DNA of 64,000 nt from Bradyrhizobium sp. LTSP885 (lineage in GTDB: Bacteria; Pseudomonadota; Alphaproteobacteria; Rhizobiales; Xanthobacteraceae), in NCBI RefSeq assembly GCF_000938305.1, contig NZ_JYMT01000021.1, positions 1 to 64,000 of the forward strand, in the 5' to 3' direction. Shown in pieces: positions 1-8,382 of the stretch. Within the stretch, counting starts at the first letter, position 1. Every line of letters begins with the position of its first letter. The notes below the pieces were generated by a model, which saw nothing but the letters and a program-made list of their open reading frames with translations, was not told the DNA's origin and made no database searches. The position numbers were made by a program, and so were the translations under genes.

Positions 1-905
1 GCCTGGAACGGGCCGAGATCGCTGAGCGGCAGATCGGCGAGCGCATCGGCCAGCGCTGCGAAATCGGCGGCTACCTGGGCGAAGCGCGGGCCGCGCTCGC
101 GGCGGCGCTCATCCATATAGACCGCGCGGTTGAGCTCGATCTGGACCGTATGCAGGCCGCTCGCCGGATTGCCGTAGTGCTCGGTGATGAAGCCGCCGGC
201 ATAGGGCTTGTTGCGGCCGATCGAATAACCGAGCGAACTCATGGTCTCCTCGACGAGATCGGGCAGCAGCGGCGCGCAGCTCGTGCCGTAGCGGTCGCCG
301 ATCACGATGTCGGGCCGTCGCGGCTCGTCGCGCGACACGCCGATCGAGGGCATCGAATGGCAGTCGATCAGGATCACCGTGCCGAACGCCTGGTGGGCCT
401 TGTTGATCAGCCGGCGCAGCGCACGGTGATAAGGCTTGTAGAGCACCTCGATCCGGTTCAGCGCCTCGTCGACGTCGAGCCGCTCGCGATAGATCTCCTG
501 GCCGTCGCCGACCACGCGCGGGATGGTGCCGAGGCCGCCGGCCACCCGCATCGAGCGCGTGTTGGCAAAGCTCGGCAGCCGTCCGGTGAACATGCGCGGG
601 TCGAGCTCGTAGGGCTCGCGATTCACGTCGACATAGGAACGCGGAAAATTGACCCGCACCGTCGGGAAGCCGCGGTCGCTCAAGTCCGCGATCAACTCGT
701 CCATGAAGGAATCTTCGGAGCGATGCAGCGCAGCAAGATCGATCCGCGAGGCGTTCAGGAAATCGGCCGGGTAGACCGAGCCGGAATGCGGGGAATTGAA
801 GATCACCGGCGCGCGCCAGGTCTGCGGCTCGACGATCTCGAACGGGGGCGACAACTCGCCGGCAAATTCGGTCATTCCCTTGGCGCCGTCCCTTGTGTCC
901 GTCAT
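1..905 (-). CDS. N-formylglutamate amidohydrolase, 3' end beyond window
   Basis: Read on the minus strand from ATG at 903-905, the frame stays open to base 1, so about 301 residues are visible and the stop lies outside. The protein has the features of the N-formylglutamate amidohydrolase (PF05013) family: an early FNSPHSG motif, then LIDCHSMPS near the middle, and a later stretch GGFITEHYGNP followed by QIELNR. The conserved His, Asp, His and Glu of these motifs are expected metal and catalytic ligands. The family hydrolyses N-formyl-L-glutamate to formate and glutamate, the last step of one histidine degradation route, but no other hut genes are visible, so the true substrate is uncertain. 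A downstream in-frame ATG at about 875 is an alternative start. It is divergent from cpdR, an arrangement I recall from other Rhizobiales. Confidence 0.9.
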   Translation of the reverse strand, partial: MTDTRDGAKGMTEFAGELSPPFEIVEPQTWRAPVIFNSPHSGSVYPADFLNASRIDLAALHRSEDSFMDELIADLSDRGFPTVRVNFPRSYVDVNREPYELDPRMFTGRLPSFANTRSMRVAGGLGTIPRVVGDGQEIYRERLDVDEALNRIEVLYKPYHRALRRLINKAHQAFGTVILIDCHSMPSIGVSRDEPRRPDIVIGDRYGTSCAPLLPDLVEETMSSLGYSIGRNKPYAGGFITEHYGNPASGLHTVQIELNRAVYMDERRRERGPRFAQVAADFAALADALADLPLSDLGPFQ

Positions 906-1178
906 ATCCGGAAAAATTGGTTCTGCCGGAAAAGCGGAGATTTATGGGGGCTTATTGTCGGTAATCGCGGCCATTCTGCCAAGTGAAAAGAGTGTGGTGC
1001 CTGCTGGAACGCGTCTTAAGAACAGGAAACCGCAACCTGGTTGATTCGATGCGTGGTTCGGTCCACAAATAGATCGCGCTCGCCGCCGCGGTCCGGGCCA
1101 AACTTCACCCGAAATTTACCGACTGTCGGGCTTAGTGTTTTGACCGATATCCTCCAGCCGGATTCGACGATCCCTATC

Positions 1179-1538
1179 ATGCCGAAAATCCTTCTCGCCG
1201 AAGACGACAACGATATGCGCCGTTTCCTGGTCAAGGCGCTGGAAAACGCCGGATTCAAGGTTTCACCGCACGACAACGGCATGTCGGCCTATCAGCGGCT
1301 TCGCGAGGAGCCGTTCGAGATGCTGCTCACCGACATCGTGATGCCTGAGATGGACGGCATCGAGCTGGCGCGCCGCGCCTCGGAACTCGACCCCGACATC
1401 AAGATCATGTTCATCACCGGCTTTGCGGCCGTGGCCCTGAATTCCGATTCGGAGGCGCCCAAAAACGCCAAAGTGCTGGCCAAGCCGGTTCACCTCCGCG
1501 AATTGGTCAGCGAAGTGAACAAGATGCTGGCGGCCTGA
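1179..1538 (+). CDS. cpdR: CpdR-like single-domain response regulator
   Basis: This 119-residue protein is a stand-alone receiver domain with no output domain. Visible catalytic residues are the acidic pair D9/D10, phospho-acceptor D52 in LLTDIVMPEMDG, T80 in FITGFA and K102 in LAKPVH. Length and sequence match CpdR, which in alphaproteobacteria helps ClpXP degrade CtrA and other cell-cycle factors and is switched off by phosphorylation through the CckA-ChpT relay. That role is known for the family and inferred here. I chose ATG 1179 because it gives the exact receiver N-terminus MPKILLAEDD; the open frame extends upstream to 1041, but that part is unlike any receiver. It is divergent from the N-formylglutamate amidohydrolase. 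Confidence 0.93.
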   Translation: MPKILLAEDDNDMRRFLVKALENAGFKVSPHDNGMSAYQRLREEPFEMLLTDIVMPEMDGIELARRASELDPDIKIMFITGFAAVALNSDSEAPKNAKVLAKPVHLRELVSEVNKMLAA

Positions 1539-1567
1539 TTCGGGCCAATTTTCCGGACTTTGCGTCC

Positions 1568-1596
1568 TTGCCTGCCCCGCCGGGGTCCGTTATAGG
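1568..1596 (+). promoter_or_regulatory. Candidate sigma-70-type promoter for tRNA-Val
   Basis: TTGCCT at 1568-1573 and TATAGG at 1591-1596 are separated by 17 bases, and the -10 box lies about 24 bases before the mature tRNA 5' end. This is position-based inference only; the boxes deviate from consensus. Confidence 0.35.
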
Positions 1597-1619
1597 GACC
1601 CGACCCAATACGACAATTC

Positions 1620-1694
1620 GGGCGCGTAGCTCAGCGGGAGAGCACTACCTTGACATGGTAGGGGTCACAGGTTCGATCCCTGTCGCGCCCACCA
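1620..1694 (+). tRNA. tRNA-Val (anticodon GAC)
   Basis: The acceptor stem GGGCGCG (1620-1626) pairs with CGCGCCC (1684-1690), followed by discriminator A and an encoded CCA (1692-1694). The anticodon arm is CTACC, loop TTGACAT, GGTAG, giving anticodon GAC, which reads valine GUC codons. The T arm contains the GGTTCGATCCC signature. Size is 75 nt including CCA. The gene looks intact. Confidence 0.97.
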
Positions 1695-1722
1695 TCCTTC
1701 GCTCGCGCAGCGCGCGAAGGAT
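1694..1722 (+). terminator. Hairpin directly downstream of tRNA-Val
   Basis: ATCCTTCGC (1694-1702) pairs with GCGAAGGAT (1714-1722) around an 11-base GC-rich loop. It starts at the last base of the tRNA CCA. No T-tract follows, so it may be a processing or transcript-end structure rather than a classical terminator. Confidence 0.4.
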
Positions 1723-2208
1723 GCCACGCCGAAGCCCAACGGGCGCAGGCGGGCTTGCTGCCGCGAGCTACGGCTCGGCAAGCCACGCTTCTGTTCCACA
1801 GTTCGCATTCTCGATTCCGTCATCCCCGCACAACGGCTACGCCGTTGTCGCTGGAGGAGCGCGTAGTGCGTCTCGAAGGATATACGCCCCGGCTTGCGGC
1901 TGTCGTGCTTCGCACGCGACTTCGCCGTCCGCGTCATTCGCACTCGTCTGTTGCGCAATCAGCGTCCACCGCATCCCACCGCGCGTTCGTGACGTGCGCT
2001 CGCCCCTCAATCGGGTGGGATGGGCATATCTATACACTGATTTTCACTTCCTATAAACCGAAATATCTTTATCGTGAGGGCTTGCCGCGTCGGGCAAATC
2101 GATGATCCGCGATCTCGACAATTGGCGCGCCTGCGGCATTGTGGTGCGTGGCAAGGACCGCCCGCGGCTTCTCAGGGATCGAGAAGCGTGGAAGAAGGAG
2201 AAACCGCC
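1723..2208. other. Intergenic stretch without a convincing gene
   Basis: Open frames occur on both strands here (for example 1568-2056 and 1665-1958), but they show no domain, no good ribosome-binding site and low-complexity basic residues. The DNA is rich in short inverted repeats such as GGCTACGCCGTTG and resembles decayed repeat sequence of the type found after tRNA genes. I see no attachment-site duplication of the tRNA 3' end. Confidence 0.4.
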
Positions 2209-2658
2209 GTGCTCGATCATATTCTCAGGTTCATGACACTTGGGACCATCCTCGTCGGCGTCATTGCGATCTACACGGCGCTGCACACCAACAACCGGCG
2301 TCTGGGTGCCGACATCTTCCTCAGATACTCCGACCGCGTTTCCGATCTGCGGCGCAGCCTGCCGATGACTGCATTCTTCGACGGGAGCGCTTCTGCCAAT
2401 CTGGAGATGACGCCGGAAGAGCGCCGAATTGTGCATGAAGTCATCTACTCGATCTTCGAACTCTATGAGCTCAAAGTGCATGGCTTCATTCCGCCGGCGA
2501 TCTGGAAGATCAGGGAGCCCGACATTGAACGCGTGTTGTCCCTTCCGGTCTTCCAGCAGGAATTGGCAGCCTTGCAAGGCAGATTCACGAAACATCCACG
2601 TTTTGCGGCATGGGTAGACCAAATCGGGCGAAGCGGGACACAGGCAAGCCTGGGATAG
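2209..2658 (+). CDS. Small membrane-anchored protein of unknown function
   Basis: I place the start at GTG 2209 because GAAGAAGGAG sits just upstream at good spacing; the frame itself is open from 2074. The 149-residue product has one N-terminal transmembrane helix (about residues 7-25, FMTLGTILVGVIAIYTAL) and a soluble alpha-helical remainder with charged and aromatic residues (SIFELYELKVHGFIPPAIW). I do not recognise a named domain; the topology suggests a single-pass inner-membrane protein with a cytoplasmic or periplasmic C-terminal domain. GC content is a little lower than its neighbours, which may mean an accessory gene. It stands alone between the tRNA and a Rossmann-fold enzyme. Confidence 0.6.
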   Translation: MLDHILRFMTLGTILVGVIAIYTALHTNNRRLGADIFLRYSDRVSDLRRSLPMTAFFDGSASANLEMTPEERRIVHEVIYSIFELYELKVHGFIPPAIWKIREPDIERVLSLPVFQQELAALQGRFTKHPRFAAWVDQIGRSGTQASLG

Positions 2659-2963
2659 AAGGTTGGAGCGGGCCATTCGGCGAAGTGTAGCAGCGGCCCG
2701 AGGGCCTGCGTCGTCGCGGTTTCCGAAAGATTTCACCGATCGGGTGATTTGAGTCCCGAATATTGAGTCCGGATCGAGATTGGCGCCCAGGCAGCGCAAT
2801 TGTCGTGTCCTTCACTTTGCGCTGGACACCGGCGTGCCTTGCGGTAAGTGGTCGCTCCCGTGGTATACCAGACTTGGCTCGGTGGTCCGCTCACGCAGAC
2901 CCTGTCGGCCAGGCATGGTGCAGCCGTTGAAGAACCTTCCCCATCGTCTTTGAAAGAGAGAGC
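2659..2963. other. Intergenic region with no recognised feature
   Basis: About 300 bases between two plus-strand genes. Minus-strand open frames cross it but continue as shadows of the next gene. The gene at 2964 is preceded by GAAAGAGAGAGC, a plausible ribosome-binding site. I see no repeat or strong hairpin. Confidence 0.4.
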
Positions 2964-4028
2964 ATGGCGCGCAACATTCTGATCCTTGGTGCCTCGTACG
3001 GCTCCTTGCTGGGGACCAAGCTTTTGATGGCGGGGCACAACGTGTCCCTGGTCTGCCGGAAGAACACGGCGGAGCTGATCAACCGCGAGGGCACCGAAGT
3101 CCGCATCAAGCTGCGCGACGAAAAGCAACACCGCTCGATCTTCTCGCGCGACCTGCCGGGCAAGCTCGACGCCGTGACGCCTGCCGACGTCGATGTGTCG
3201 CGTTACGACATGGTCGGTCTTGCGATGCAGGAGCCGCAATACACCAACCACACGGTTCGTGTCCTGATGATCAAGATCGCGGCGGCGAAGCTGCCTTGCC
3301 TGTCGATCATGAACATGCCGCCGCTGCCCTATCTCAAGCGGATCCCCGCGCTTGCCGACATGGATCTGGAGGAGGCCTACACCAACGCGCAGGTGTGGGA
3401 GCGCTTCGAGCCGGGCCTGGTGACGCTCTGCTCGCCCGACCCGCAGGCCTTCCGTCCGCCGGACGAGAAGGCCAACGCGCTGCATGTCGGCCTGCCGACA
3501 AACTTCAAGGCCTCCACCTTTGCCGACGACAAGCACAACAAAGTCCTGCGCGAGTTGGAAGCCGACATCGACGCGGTGACGCTGGATGGCCAGGACGTTC
3601 CGGTGAAGCTGAAAGTGTTCTCTTCGCTGTTTGTCCCGCTGGCGAAATGGTCGATGCTGCTGACCGGCAACTACCGCTGCATCACGCCGTCGGAACCGCA
3701 ATCGATCCGCGACGCCGTGCATGGCGACCTGAAACTCTCGCAATCGATCTACGACCATGTCGACACGATCGCGCGCCGTCTCGGCGCCGATCCTGCGGAT
3801 CAGGTCCCGTTCCCGAAATACGCCAAAGCGGCGGAAAGCCTGCTCAAGCCGTCCTCGGCGGCCCGCGCGGTGGCCGCCGGCGCGCCGTTCATCGAGCGGG
3901 TCGATCTCCTGGTGAAGCTGATCTCGCATCAGCTCGGCACGCCGAGCACCGAGATCGACCGCACGGTCGAGATCGTCGATCAGAAGCTGAGCGAGAAGAT
4001 CGTGCAGGGTGGATCGGGCGGGGAGTGA
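2964..4028 (+). CDS. Ketopantoate-reductase-like NAD(P)-binding oxidoreductase
   Basis: The 354-residue protein opens with a Rossmann beta-alpha-beta unit, NILILGASYGSLLG, followed by a basic residue pattern after the second strand (SLVCRKNTAEL), which is typical for NADP binding in the ApbA/PanE family. The central part has MNMPPLPYLKRIP and the second half is helical, as expected for the C-terminal dimer domain. The first glycine motif is GASYGS rather than strict GxGxxG. It is longer than PanE (about 300 residues) and I do not see the PanE catalytic lysine context clearly, so pantothenate synthesis is not implied. A ribosome-binding site (AAAGAGAGAG) precedes ATG 2964. It is transcribed alone, convergent with the next gene. 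Confidence 0.65.
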   Translation: MARNILILGASYGSLLGTKLLMAGHNVSLVCRKNTAELINREGTEVRIKLRDEKQHRSIFSRDLPGKLDAVTPADVDVSRYDMVGLAMQEPQYTNHTVRVLMIKIAAAKLPCLSIMNMPPLPYLKRIPALADMDLEEAYTNAQVWERFEPGLVTLCSPDPQAFRPPDEKANALHVGLPTNFKASTFADDKHNKVLRELEADIDAVTLDGQDVPVKLKVFSSLFVPLAKWSMLLTGNYRCITPSEPQSIRDAVHGDLKLSQSIYDHVDTIARRLGADPADQVPFPKYAKAAESLLKPSSAARAVAAGAPFIERVDLLVKLISHQLGTPSTEIDRTVEIVDQKLSEKIVQGGSGGE

Positions 4029-4061
4029 AGAACTCCACGGTTAAGCGCGCCGCCCGGAGCC

Positions 4062-5465
4062 TCAGTCGGCGCGCGTGAACGTTTCCGTCTTGCTGCCGGT
4101 GACGATTGTCAGTTCGGACGGTCTGGCCGGATCCGTGCCGGCAAACCGCAATCGCAGGTTCATGGCTGTCGCGAAGAATTCCCCGGCGGACGTGGGATAC
4201 AGCGGCAGCGGTTGTTGAGGCGGGAACGTGACGAGAAGCCGCTTGCCGTCCTGCGTCACGCGTATTGTTTCGTTCGCGCTCCCATAAGAGCCGGCGTAGG
4301 CAATGTCAGGCGCGATGTCGCCGATCTCAGGCACGTCCTTGAGCGCGGGCCAGCCATATTCACGCGCCACCGCAGCCGTGATCTCGCCGCGTAACATCCA
4401 GCCTTGATGGGAGTTCACCATCACGACGACGCCTTTGCCTGTCGCCGGCAGCATCAGCATCGTGGCGACGTAGCCATGGTTCCAGCCCTCGTGAAAAAAC
4501 CGGAAGGTTTCTTCCCTGCCTGCGCAGAACCAGCCAAGCCCCACGAAATCCTGTCCGACCTCCTGGTTCGCCAGCTGAGGACGAAGCATGCTGCCCACCG
4601 TCTCCGATGCAAGTCCGATTTTGGACGGCTTGCCTCGCAGCGCCCGCATGACGTCAGCGCCGAGCCGTGCAAGATCGGTCGCGCTGCTCCAGAGGCCGGC
4701 CGCGGCCATTTCGGGATAGACGTGATAGCCGCCTGACGTCTCGATGCCGTTCAAGGGATGGCCGCGGGCGACCCGCCCGGCGAAAGCGGACGGCACAGGC
4801 TGCTCGTAGCTGCTGTCCACCATCCCGACCGGATCCAGCACGAGCTCTCGCATGATCTCGGGAAGCGGCTTTCCCGTCACGTCGACGATCGCCTGCTGGG
4901 CAATCGTCGTGCCGCCGCCGGAGTAGCGGAACTGCGTGCCAGGAAGCACGTCCACAACGATCGGTTGGGTGTTCGCGGGCGGGGCGCCGTGCAGGACGTC
5001 AGGCACCGTGGGCCATGGTCCCGAGGCCGGATAACCCGGAAATCCGTGCACGGTGGTGCCGGCGGAGTGACTCAACAGCTGACGCAGCGAGACGCGTGGC
5101 TGCCATCCGTCGTTGGCGGGCACGCGCCATGATGCGAGGTACTCGTTGACGTCGGCGTCGAGATCGATGGTCCCGGTCTCGGCGAGCTTCATCACCGCGA
5201 GCGCGAACACCGGCTTGCTGATCGAACCGCACTGGAAAGGCGTATGCGCTGTTGCGGGCGCGGCCCCTGCGGCAAGCGTGCCGAAGCCGCGTGCCCACGC
5301 CACCTCGAAATCGTCGATCACGCCGACGCTGACTGCCGGCGTGCTGGTCTGCGCCATTCGTTGATCGACCGGACAAGGCGAACCAACCCGGCCCGGAATG
5401 GATGTCTCCTCGCGCAGATCGGACATCACGCGCCGGATACGGTCTTCCAGATCCGATGACGACAT
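4062..5465 (-). CDS. Serine hydrolase of the beta-lactamase/class C (EstB) family
   Basis: The frame is open up to 5855, but I choose ATG 5463-5465, giving 467 residues (MSSSDLEDRI...). Class C/penicillin-binding fold motifs are present: S-I-S-K at residues 81-84 (nucleophile Ser and general-base Lys), Y-S-G near 190 in RYSGGGTTIAQQ, and the third-strand region HEGWNHGYVATM near 355. There is no evident signal peptide from this start, so it may be a cytoplasmic esterase or peptidase-like enzyme rather than a periplasmic beta-lactamase. The C-terminal 90 residues look like the small beta domain often found in these serine hydrolases. It is convergent with the preceding oxidoreductase and divergent from a small unknown gene. 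Confidence 0.82.
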   Translation of the reverse strand: MSSSDLEDRIRRVMSDLREETSIPGRVGSPCPVDQRMAQTSTPAVSVGVIDDFEVAWARGFGTLAAGAAPATAHTPFQCGSISKPVFALAVMKLAETGTIDLDADVNEYLASWRVPANDGWQPRVSLRQLLSHSAGTTVHGFPGYPASGPWPTVPDVLHGAPPANTQPIVVDVLPGTQFRYSGGGTTIAQQAIVDVTGKPLPEIMRELVLDPVGMVDSSYEQPVPSAFAGRVARGHPLNGIETSGGYHVYPEMAAAGLWSSATDLARLGADVMRALRGKPSKIGLASETVGSMLRPQLANQEVGQDFVGLGWFCAGREETFRFFHEGWNHGYVATMLMLPATGKGVVVMVNSHQGWMLRGEITAAVAREYGWPALKDVPEIGDIAPDIAYAGSYGSANETIRVTQDGKRLLVTFPPQQPLPLYPTSAGEFFATAMNLRLRFAGTDPARPSELTIVTGSKTETFTRAD

Positions 5466-5633
5466 GTGGTTCGCTTTCACAAAGTGCGCCGCAACTTTGC
5501 TGCAACGCGCAGGGCTGTTCAAGGCCGGCATGCACCCGCGAGACGCAAAAGCGCGGATTTTGGCCGTCGAACGCATAGCTGTCCGCATGCAGGTCATGTA
5601 GGCTCGCGCAGATTGTGGTTGGGAGTGACGACC

Positions 5634-5828
5634 ATGCCAATCAAGCCGCTTCCCCCGATAGCCATCCACTGGGACATGGAGCGCGCACGCGACATCATGC
5701 GCGCATGGAAACCGCTCGACCTGCTGTCCCCCGACGACGCGGAGATTGTCGCAAAAGCGATCGCCGAAGGCATTGCGCGCGGACGCCGGCACGGAATCGA
5801 GATGGGGCAGGGCCACGTCGCCGCGTAA
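5634..5828 (+). CDS. Small hypothetical protein (64 aa)
   Basis: ATG 5634 follows GGGAGTGACG, a reasonable ribosome-binding site. The 64-residue product begins MPIKPLPPIAIHWDMERA and is mostly helical with a region LLSPDDAEIVAKAIAEGIARGR. I recognise no domain. The upstream in-frame extension overlaps the 5' part of the divergent hydrolase gene and is unlikely to be coding. Confidence 0.5.
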   Translation: MPIKPLPPIAIHWDMERARDIMRAWKPLDLLSPDDAEIVAKAIAEGIARGRRHGIEMGQGHVAA

Positions 5829-5900
5829 GTTACGCGCGCGGTAGTGGCTGTTCATGTGAGGTGAGCCCGCTGTTCAGGCTCCCTCCCGCCGGTGGCTCCC

Positions 5901-6320
5901 TCACGTGGAGAGCGGGAGAGCCGGTGCCGCGTCGTGCGAATTCTCTTCCTTCACATCCGCATCGCGTTGCGGAAAAACCTGCGCGACAATTTCGGCCGTG
6001 AGCATCTTGAGCTTTCGTTGACCCATCTTCGGCGCGATGGCGAGCTCGGCGAGGCGCTGTTCGATGTGCGGCCACTGCTTGGTCTCGCGGGGGTCGGTGT
6101 CGTTCTTGGCGAGATTGCAGGGGTAGCAGGCCAGCACGCGGTTGCCGCGCGAATTAAGGCCGCCCTTCCCGAGCGGAATGAAATGGTCGACGCTTGCCCG
6201 GATCTTGCCGTCGACATGCTTGACCTTGGGCAGCCCCACACCGCAATAGGCACATCTTCCGCCCCAATCGACATAGCAGCGCTTGTAGACCAGTCCGTTG
6301 GTTTGCACCGACCTTGCCAT
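5901..6320 (-). CDS. HNH endonuclease
   Basis: I place the start at ATG 6318-6320 (MARSVQTNGL); an in-frame ATG at 6347 adds nine residues. The 139-residue protein has a zinc-knuckle HNH layout: CAYC near residue 23, the core DHFIPLGKGG with the catalytic His, N-R-V-L-A, and the second CYPCN cysteine pair. This is the compact HNH type found in mobile or restriction-type nucleases and in orphan chromosomal genes. There is no methylase or phage gene nearby, so its target is unknown. The tail (EENSHDAAPALPLST) is probably disordered. Confidence 0.85.
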   Translation of the reverse strand: MARSVQTNGLVYKRCYVDWGGRCAYCGVGLPKVKHVDGKIRASVDHFIPLGKGGLNSRGNRVLACYPCNLAKNDTDPRETKQWPHIEQRLAELAIAPKMGQRKLKMLTAEIVAQVFPQRDADVKEENSHDAAPALPLST

Positions 6321-6437
6321 CGTCCCCGTGCTCTCCCACCTCGCCACTTGATATACCGAGTCGGCGTTGGAGACGAGACCCGCCCGTGCCTTAAGGATGC
6401 TTTCGCGTTTCCGTCGGCCGGAAAACGCACCGCGGCG

Positions 6438-7016
6438 TCAGTTCGCATCACCGCTGACGAGACTGATCTCGGTCTTGATGTCGCCGAAGGCGATCTGTGG
6501 CTGCAGATTGGTGACCTCGATACGATAGCTGCCCCTGTTGATATCCAATCGGCCAATCGTCCTGTGTTTGTCGTTTCGCGCGTGAGCCGCATGACACAGC
6601 GAGTGGAAGGTCCGTTCGACCACGGAAGCTCCTTCGGGCTCGCTGCGCACGACAACTCTGAACGGAATCGGGAGGCCCAGCCCGGAACGTTCATGGTCCG
6701 GGATGGCGTCATACTGGATATCACTGTCGCAATAGTCGCTGGTGCGGCCGTCACCAACGAGCCGGTCCTTGATGCGGCTCTCCGTGGAGGGAAACACGAA
6801 CCTCAGGTTCAACAGATATGATGTGTCGACCGGGGCGTGGAATTCCCTGCTCAGGATCAAGCCGGGGTCGCGCAGTGAAACTTCGGTCGCCGGGATCAGC
6901 GGCGCAAACGCACAGAACCCGGTGATCCACATCGCGAGCCCGATGATTTCCTTGTGGCAGAGGCTGTAGGCGATTGGTCCCATCTGGTCTCTTCGGTCAA
7001 ATGCGAAAGTCGGCAC
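6438..7016 (-). CDS. Hypothetical protein with N-terminal hydrophobic segment (DUF5625-like)
   Basis: The frame gives up to 192 residues; ATG at 6983 (MGPIAYSLCHKE) is an alternative start that would place the hydrophobic stretch IIGLAMWITGFCAFAPLIP nearer the N-terminus as a signal anchor or signal peptide. The remainder is beta-rich, with PVDTSYLLNLRFVFPS and LPIPFRVVVRS, and ends with a strand TNLQPQIAFGDIKTEISLV. The strand pattern reminds me of the DUF5625 family of secreted or lipoprotein-like proteins, but I cannot confirm this. It stands alone and has lower GC than its neighbours. Confidence 0.5.
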   Translation of the reverse strand: MPTFAFDRRDQMGPIAYSLCHKEIIGLAMWITGFCAFAPLIPATEVSLRDPGLILSREFHAPVDTSYLLNLRFVFPSTESRIKDRLVGDGRTSDYCDSDIQYDAIPDHERSGLGLPIPFRVVVRSEPEGASVVERTFHSLCHAAHARNDKHRTIGRLDINRGSYRIEVTNLQPQIAFGDIKTEISLVSGDAN

Positions 7017-7188
7017 GTCCGAGTCGATGCCGGACAGGATTGCGGAACCTCAAGCGTTTCCGCCGCATCTGGTGATGCCAACCTAAGGCGTCGTTCGAAG
7101 ATATTCGACGGCTGATATCCGTGTTGGGTCAAATGGCCACATGCGCGGATGAGCGCGGGGCGCGTACGCGCGCCGGCTGATGCTGCCG

Positions 7189-7719
7189 TTAAGGCTGGCC
7201 GAGGCCGGTGAGGCCGATCGCCGCGCCGGCGGCGAGCGCGAGCAGCGGATGGATGCGGGTCGTGGTCGTGACGATAGCCACCAGCGCTGCGATCAGCATG
7301 AGGCTCCAACTCGCGGCCGAAGCGTGGGTGATGACGATGGCGCTGGCCGTGACCAGGCCGGCCGTAACAGGAACGAGCCCGGCCTGAACCTTGCGTCGCC
7401 ACGGCCGGTCCTTGAAGCGCTCCCAGAGCTTCAGCGCGAAACCGGTCACGAGTGAGGATGGGCCGAACTTCGCAAGCGACGTCACCAGCACGCCGTTGAG
7501 GCCGGCGACATGCCAGCCGACCAGCGGCACGACCATCATGTTCGGCCCGGGCGCGGCCTGCGCGAGTGCGAACAGCGCGCCGAACTCGCGCGCCGTCATC
7601 CAGTGATTGATATCGACGACCTGACGCTGCATCTCCGGCAGGATGGTGTTGCCGCCGCCGAAGGCGAGCAGCGAGAGCTCGGCGAAGATCAGCGCCAGCG
7701 TGACGAGGACCCCGCTCAT
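7189..7719 (-). CDS. Chromate transporter subunit (CHR domain), second of a pair
   Basis: This 176-residue membrane protein has the CHR-domain signature: an early FGGG motif (LLAFGGGNTILPEMQRQVV), W-M-T-A-REF, and AQAAPGPNMM in the position of the family's Q-x-x-PGP motif. About five or six hydrophobic segments follow. Short-chain chromate transporters work as two half-size proteins that together resemble full-length ChrA. Its start overlaps the stop of the upstream partner (ends 7716) by four bases, indicating translational coupling. Chromate or sulfate is the family substrate; the physiological anion here is not shown by sequence. Confidence 0.88.
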   Translation of the reverse strand: MSGVLVTLALIFAELSLLAFGGGNTILPEMQRQVVDINHWMTAREFGALFALAQAAPGPNMMVVPLVGWHVAGLNGVLVTSLAKFGPSSLVTGFALKLWERFKDRPWRRKVQAGLVPVTAGLVTASAIVITHASAASWSLMLIAALVAIVTTTTRIHPLLALAAGAAIGLTGLGQP

Positions 7720-8282
7720 GGCGTGAGCCTCGCTTTCAGCAGGATGCTGAGCGGCGCCAGCGTCAGGAGGGTCGGCAGCAGCGGCAACCGGAAGATCGCG
7801 ATTGCCAGCACGCAGAGCGCGCCGATCAACAGGCCCACCGCGTCCCGCCGCAGTGGCCAGGCGATCTTGATCGCCGTGGAGATGAGCAACCCCGCGGCGG
7901 CGGCGGCCAGCCCGCCGAACAAATGACGGACCGTCGGCTCGTTCGCGTAGCGGTCATAGACCACGCCAAGGGCGATGACGACGGCCGTCGGCGCAGCGAC
8001 CAGGCCGACGATTGCCGCAAGCGCGCCGGCAATGCCGCGAAACTTCAGCCCGACCGCCACCGACATGTTGATGATGTTGCCGCCAGGCAGGAACTGGCAG
8101 AGCCCGAGCAGGTCGGTGAACTCGGCGCCGCTCAGCCAGCCGCGCTTCTCCACCATCATCCGCCGCGCCAGCGGCAGCACGCCGCCGAAGCCGGTCAGTC
8201 CGAGAATGAAGAAGCCGGTGAACAACTCGCCGACACCGGGCGTGTCCTGCTTGATCTCGACTGTGGCGGGTGCGGCGTCCAT
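7716..8282 (-). CDS. Chromate transporter subunit (CHR domain), first of a pair
   Basis: The 188-residue protein carries the N-terminal half of the CHR pair: LGLTGFGGVLPLARRMMVEKRGWL, then CQFLPGGNIINMSVAVG, the family's Q-x-x-PGP-like motif with the last proline replaced, and several membrane helices. It is the first gene of a two-gene operon whose ATG/TGA overlap couples it to 7189-7719. A LysR-type regulator is divergently transcribed from a promoter region about 100 bp long, which makes local control of the transporter likely. Confidence 0.88.
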   Translation of the reverse strand: MDAAPATVEIKQDTPGVGELFTGFFILGLTGFGGVLPLARRMMVEKRGWLSGAEFTDLLGLCQFLPGGNIINMSVAVGLKFRGIAGALAAIVGLVAAPTAVVIALGVVYDRYANEPTVRHLFGGLAAAAAGLLISTAIKIAWPLRRDAVGLLIGALCVLAIAIFRLPLLPTLLTLAPLSILLKARLTP

Positions 8283-8382
8283 CGGCAGATCGGCTCGGTA
8301 TGAATCGTTGTCGACGCAAACGTAGTTTGCGGCGCCCCAAATTTCAAATATATGGAAATGGCAAAATGCATATCTATTGGAT

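Noticed and set aside
1620..2208. Genomic island inserted at tRNA-Val
   Set aside because: No integrase gene, no duplicated tRNA 3' end and no abrupt change to mobile genes.
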